From positions 62,001 through 126,000 of the forward strand of contig NZ_JAHVAP010000003.1 in the NCBI RefSeq assembly GCF_024721155.1: a DNA stretch of 64,000 nt, in the 5' to 3' direction. Origin of the DNA: Mucilaginibacter phenanthrenivorans. GTDB lineage: Bacteria > Bacteroidota > Bacteroidia > Sphingobacteriales > Sphingobacteriaceae. The notes beneath the pieces are model-generated. The model did not search any database. It was not told the DNA's origin and worked only from the letters and a program-made list of their open reading frames with translations. Both the position numbers and the translations under genes were made by a program. Every line of letters starts with the position of its first letter. Within the stretch, counting starts at the first letter, position 1. This document shows, in pieces, positions 61,220 through 64,000 of the stretch.

Positions 61220-61555
61220 TTATGCAGAACAACCCAGTAGTGCAGATTTATTCCTTGCCATGGCGATGTATACTTCCGGTTCCGGGGTTTCATAAAGCCT
61301 GTAATAAACTTCATTCCCATCAGCCAAATCAGCAATCCCGTTTACTTCAGTTACAGCGATAAATTCCCAGCGAACGGTTTCCTTTTTTGCGTTTAAAAAG
61401 CTATCCTGTGCAGCTACGCCAATGCTATTAGCCTTTGTTATGGCCGAGGCTTCGCAATCAGCTTCAATTAACCTTAATTGTTCATCAAATTGTGCGCAAT
61501 GATTGCCGTCGCCGCTTATTATTCTGAATATAATTTTTGCTGTATACCAGTTCAT
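61220..61555 (-). CDS. DUF4288 domain protein
   Basis: A 111-residue soluble protein that starts MNWYTAKIIFRIISGDG and carries FDEQLRLIEADCEASAITKA, consistent with DUF4288. It follows the head-GIN gene by 12 bp on the same strand and is therefore likely co-transcribed. The function is unknown. Confidence 0.78.
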   Translation of the reverse strand: MNWYTAKIIFRIISGDGNHCAQFDEQLRLIEADCEASAITKANSIGVAAQDSFLNAKKETVRWEFIAVTEVNGIADLADGNEVYYRLYETPEPEVYIAMARNKSALLGCSA

Positions 61556-61567
61556 GTTTTCTTCAAT

Positions 61568-62260
61568 TTAATCTCTTTTATGCTTTACTTCACCACTACC
61601 GTATTGCTTAATGTCCTTAAGTATGCCGTCACCCCAATAGCTGATACTGCCATCGCCATAGTTACTTATGGTAAGTGATTCATCCGCATGTATCTCCAAA
61701 TCTCCGGCAGAATAATTCTTAAGGCTTACATTTTTTGCTATCATATTGCGGGCGTAAAGATTTCCCTGCGATTTGGCGTTTATCTCCAGGATATTGCACG
61801 AGCCCTCAATTTCCACATCGCCAACGCAAGCGGTTATTAGCTTTATAGCAGGCGCGTTTATATTCAGCTTGCTGCTGCTTTTGTCGCTGTAGATCTTCAC
61901 CTCAACAGGTTCGGCAGATCTAAGCGGGTTGCCGCATATTAATGTTCCCTTTGTGCTGGCATTGTATAAATTATATAGCTGGCGATAGTATACCTTAATG
62001 TTAAGTGAACTAAATGCCGGTGTACGCCATTTTCCTTCGGCGGTAATATATAAAGTACGCCCGGAGTTAGTTACCTCGAAATATTCCTGCAAATTTTCAT
62101 CGGTTTCAACAATTACCTTCTCCTCGTCGGCCTGGATCAATTCAACAGTTCCGCCAATGCTCGTATGCAGGCGAATAAAAGAGCTTACACTTCTCTCTGC
62201 GGAAACGATGTTTCCGCTTCCCTTTATTTCAATCATTTGTCGTAGTTTTTTAAAGTTCAT
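61568..62260 (-). CDS. Head-GIN (DUF2807) domain protein, beta-helix-like
   Basis: A 230-residue protein with the DUF2807 layout: a repeated beta-strand structure (SGNIVSAERSVSSFIRLHTS; GDVEIEGSCNILEINAKSQG; ESLTISNYGDGSISYWGDGI). It lacks an obvious signal peptide (it starts MNFKKLRQMIEIKGSG), unlike many exported members. It is divergent from the AraC-type gene and precedes the DUF4288 gene. The function is unknown. Confidence 0.8.
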   Translation of the reverse strand: MNFKKLRQMIEIKGSGNIVSAERSVSSFIRLHTSIGGTVELIQADEEKVIVETDENLQEYFEVTNSGRTLYITAEGKWRTPAFSSLNIKVYYRQLYNLYNASTKGTLICGNPLRSAEPVEVKIYSDKSSSKLNINAPAIKLITACVGDVEIEGSCNILEINAKSQGNLYARNMIAKNVSLKNYSAGDLEIHADESLTISNYGDGSISYWGDGILKDIKQYGSGEVKHKRD

Positions 62261-62385
62261 TTTAAAATTTACCCCCTGTTGTAACGAACAGGTATATCGG
62301 GCGTTTAATTATTAATACAAAGGTGTTAACAGATGTGCCTTCACAAGTTACATCAAACGGAGCAATAGTTATAAAATACGGAGCA

Positions 62386-63366
62386 ATGCCCTTTGAAATA
62401 AAAAACACAGCTGATGACCGGGTACTGCACGCCGATGACTTGTCGGCAGCCGATTTTAAGAGTGATAAGCTGATTGAAAATACCGTACAATTTAATTTAC
62501 CCGGGGCCGAATGCCGTTTGAGGGAATGGATCTTTAATGGCATCAGGATGGTACACCAAAATTGGCACTATAAGGAACGCCTGGAGTTGGCATGGAAGGG
62601 CGATCTTGATGTGGTAACCCTTTGTTTTAATATGCGGGGCAAAACAACAATCGAAAATAAAGCTACCGGTAAGCCTTTTGAGCTCGGTAAATATCAGCAC
62701 AACCTGTTCTATTCACAAACATGCGAAGGCACTCTTACAAATGATGAGTTGTACATGGAAACGTTCACGATCCAGTTTAACACCGATGCATTTCAGCGGC
62801 TTACAGCGGAAGCAAATGATGTGTTGAAGCGTTTTGGAGTGAATGTGATAGCAGGTAAAAACGTGTCATTAAGCGATGATAGCTTGTATATGGATATCAA
62901 TATGCTAAACGCAATAAACGCTATTGTATCCTGCAACTACCAGGACGAATTGAAAAAGATGTTCCTGCACTCCAAGTCTATCGAGCTATTGGTATTACAG
63001 GCCGAAGCTTATAATAATTTGCAAGCCCGGCCCGGCAATTACCTGAAAACAGAGTATGATAAAGAACGAATTATTTATGCCCGCGAATATTTGATCCAGC
63101 GCCTGGACATGCCGCCCAGCCTTGTCGATCTTGCCCGCGCCGCAGGGATAAACGAATACAAGCTGAAACGGGGCTTTAAGGAAATGTTTGGCAATACCGT
63201 ATTTGGATACCTTGCTGACACGCGCCTTGAACTTGCCAAAACCGACCTGCTGGAACATAAAAAACCTGTCAGCGAAATTGCCTTTGAATTGGGCTACAGT
63301 TCGGTGCAGCATTTTAGCTCCGCGTTTAAGAAGAAATTTGGAGTATCGCCAACTAAATGCAGTTAA
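62386..63366 (+). CDS. AraC family transcriptional regulator
   Basis: About 326 residues from ATG 62386; a GTG at 62323 would add 21 residues, and the choice is uncertain. The N-terminal part resembles the PchR-like group with a ligand-sensing domain; the C-terminal HTH is LVDLARAAGINEYKLKRGFK then KPVSEIAFELGYSSVQHFSS and FKKKFGVSP. It is divergent from the head-GIN/DUF4288 pair and convergent with hisS. It may control the divergent pair. Confidence 0.82.
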   Translation: MPFEIKNTADDRVLHADDLSAADFKSDKLIENTVQFNLPGAECRLREWIFNGIRMVHQNWHYKERLELAWKGDLDVVTLCFNMRGKTTIENKATGKPFELGKYQHNLFYSQTCEGTLTNDELYMETFTIQFNTDAFQRLTAEANDVLKRFGVNVIAGKNVSLSDDSLYMDINMLNAINAIVSCNYQDELKKMFLHSKSIELLVLQAEAYNNLQARPGNYLKTEYDKERIIYAREYLIQRLDMPPSLVDLARAAGINEYKLKRGFKEMFGNTVFGYLADTRLELAKTDLLEHKKPVSEIAFELGYSSVQHFSSAFKKKFGVSPTKCS

Positions 63367-63367
63367 C

Positions 63368-64000
63368 CTATTTGTTTATCACCTCCAAAATTTGCGCTGC
63401 ACTGCATTTTTCCTGCAGACCGCTCGCCATATTTTTAATGGTTAACAGGCCGCTTTCTATCTCATCGCTGCCGATGATGATGGTGAACGGGATGTGTTTA
63501 CTGTTGGCATAATCCAATTGCTTTTTCAGCTTGGCGCCTGCCGGATACAGCTCCGCATTTACATTTTGGCTGCGCAGCTTTTGGAGGATTGGTAAGGCAA
63601 ATGCCTCGCCCTCCTTATCAAAGCAGCAGATGAGCAATTGGGTTGTTTGATTTGATGTTGTGGGGAACAGGTTAAGCTCATCCATCACATCATAAATGCG
63701 ATCTGCTCCAAAGGAAATCCCTACGCCGGTTAGTCCTTTTAGTCCGAACATGCCGGTCAGGTCATCATACCTGCCGCCGCCGCCTATGCTGCCCATGGCC
63801 ACCTCGTTGGTTTTTACCTCGAAGATAGCACCGGTGTAGTAGTTTAAGCCGCGGGCCAGGGTAATATCTAATTCTAAGGTGGCAGTTATTAGCTGGCAAT
63901 TGGCGATGTAATTAAATACAGTTTCAATTTCGTCACAACCCTTTAATCCCGTTGGGGAACTTGCAAGTGCAGTGCGCAGGCTTGCCAGTTTTTCAATGTT
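63368..64000 (-). CDS. hisS: Histidyl-tRNA synthetase, C-terminal part (cut by right edge)
   Basis: 211 residues are visible. LARGLNYYTGAIFEV and SIGGGGRYDDLTG are the class II histidyl-tRNA synthetase HisA and motif 3-proximal segments, followed by GVGISFGADRIYDVM and the anticodon-binding domain (LICCFDKEGEAFALPILQKL; TIIIGSDEIESG). The 5' part lies beyond the window. The gene ends one base from the AraC stop codon on the other strand. It is an essential, chromosomal gene, so this side of the window is core genome. Confidence 0.93.
   Translation of the reverse strand, partial: NIEKLASLRTALASSPTGLKGCDEIETVFNYIANCQLITATLELDITLARGLNYYTGAIFEVKTNEVAMGSIGGGGRYDDLTGMFGLKGLTGVGISFGADRIYDVMDELNLFPTTSNQTTQLLICCFDKEGEAFALPILQKLRSQNVNAELYPAGAKLKKQLDYANSKHIPFTIIIGSDEIESGLLTIKNMASGLQEKCSAAQILEVINK

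Noticed and set aside
62323..62385. GTG start for the AraC gene
   Set aside because: The added 21 residues are not like the family N-terminus and the frame there is mostly hydrophobic filler, so the ATG at 62386 is preferred, with moderate certainty.

Overview
The window looks like a Bacteroidota chromosome, most probably a Mucilaginibacter/Pedobacter-like member of the Sphingobacteriaceae. The reasons are TAnnTTTG-type -7 promoter boxes (some with an upstream TTTG box), few Shine-Dalgarno sequences, SusC/TonB-type and beta-barrel outer-membrane proteins, DUF4382, DUF4288 and head-GIN (DUF2807) proteins, a PRTRC cassette and a CTnDOT-like tyrosine recombinase. The genus is inferred from family content; no marker gene is complete here (hisS is cut by the right edge).

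Region 1 (1-27.1 kb) is an accessory block of small-molecule redox, efflux and regulatory genes. It holds three short-chain dehydrogenases (one with a lost active site), a GMC oxidoreductase, a luciferase-like monooxygenase, a quinone-oxidoreductase-like MDR, an aldehyde dehydrogenase, an MGT-type glycosyltransferase, an exported M28 peptidase, two DHA2 drug exporters, a lipoprotein alpha/beta hydrolase, an exported acetolactate decarboxylase and a TlpA-like thioredoxin. Two paralogous AraC regulators and three closely related NarL-type response regulators are interspersed. One regulator has Asn in place of the phosphoacceptor Asp, and only one has an adjacent histidine kinase, which lacks a sensor domain.

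Region 2 (27.2-48.6 kb) is mobile DNA. From left to right it has a decayed ORF and a structured non-coding segment, then an SSB/PRTRC plasmid-maintenance-like module (28.2-33.7 kb) with an apparent frameshift in protein F. A macro-domain protein, an RRM protein and a metal-handling module follow (HMA protein, cysteine-containing AraC regulator, Cys-rich exported peptides, YHS-like metal-binding protein, TonB receptor, MFS pump, and a CusB-like adaptor truncated at a repeat). The 3' end of a small HTH/excisionase-like gene is present three times, at 35.3, 38.5 and 44.8 kb, and marks the joints between cargo blocks. The right end has that intact HTH gene, an array of six 29-nt perfect or near-perfect palindromes, a YhcG/DUF1016 PD-(D/E)xK nuclease gene with a seventh palindrome inside its coding sequence, and the integrase. 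The block stops about 500 bp from the 3' end of a tRNA-Asp gene, a plausible integration target.

Region 3 (48.6-64 kb) looks like ordinary chromosome: tRNA-Asp, a TetR-TolC-EmrA-EmrB efflux operon, a GNAT protein, an ECF sigma factor with a membrane partner, a large outer-membrane beta-barrel protein, tRNA-Gln, a GbsR/MarR regulator, a Tat-exported sugar phosphate isomerase-like protein, a head-GIN/DUF4288 pair with a divergent AraC regulator, and the 3' part of hisS.

The signal least explained by known features is the palindrome family at 45.5-46.6 kb. There are seven elements, each 29 nt with 13-nt arms and a 3-nt centre. Their arm sequences differ but base pairing is kept, six are spaced mostly about 50 bp apart, and one is read in frame inside the nuclease gene.
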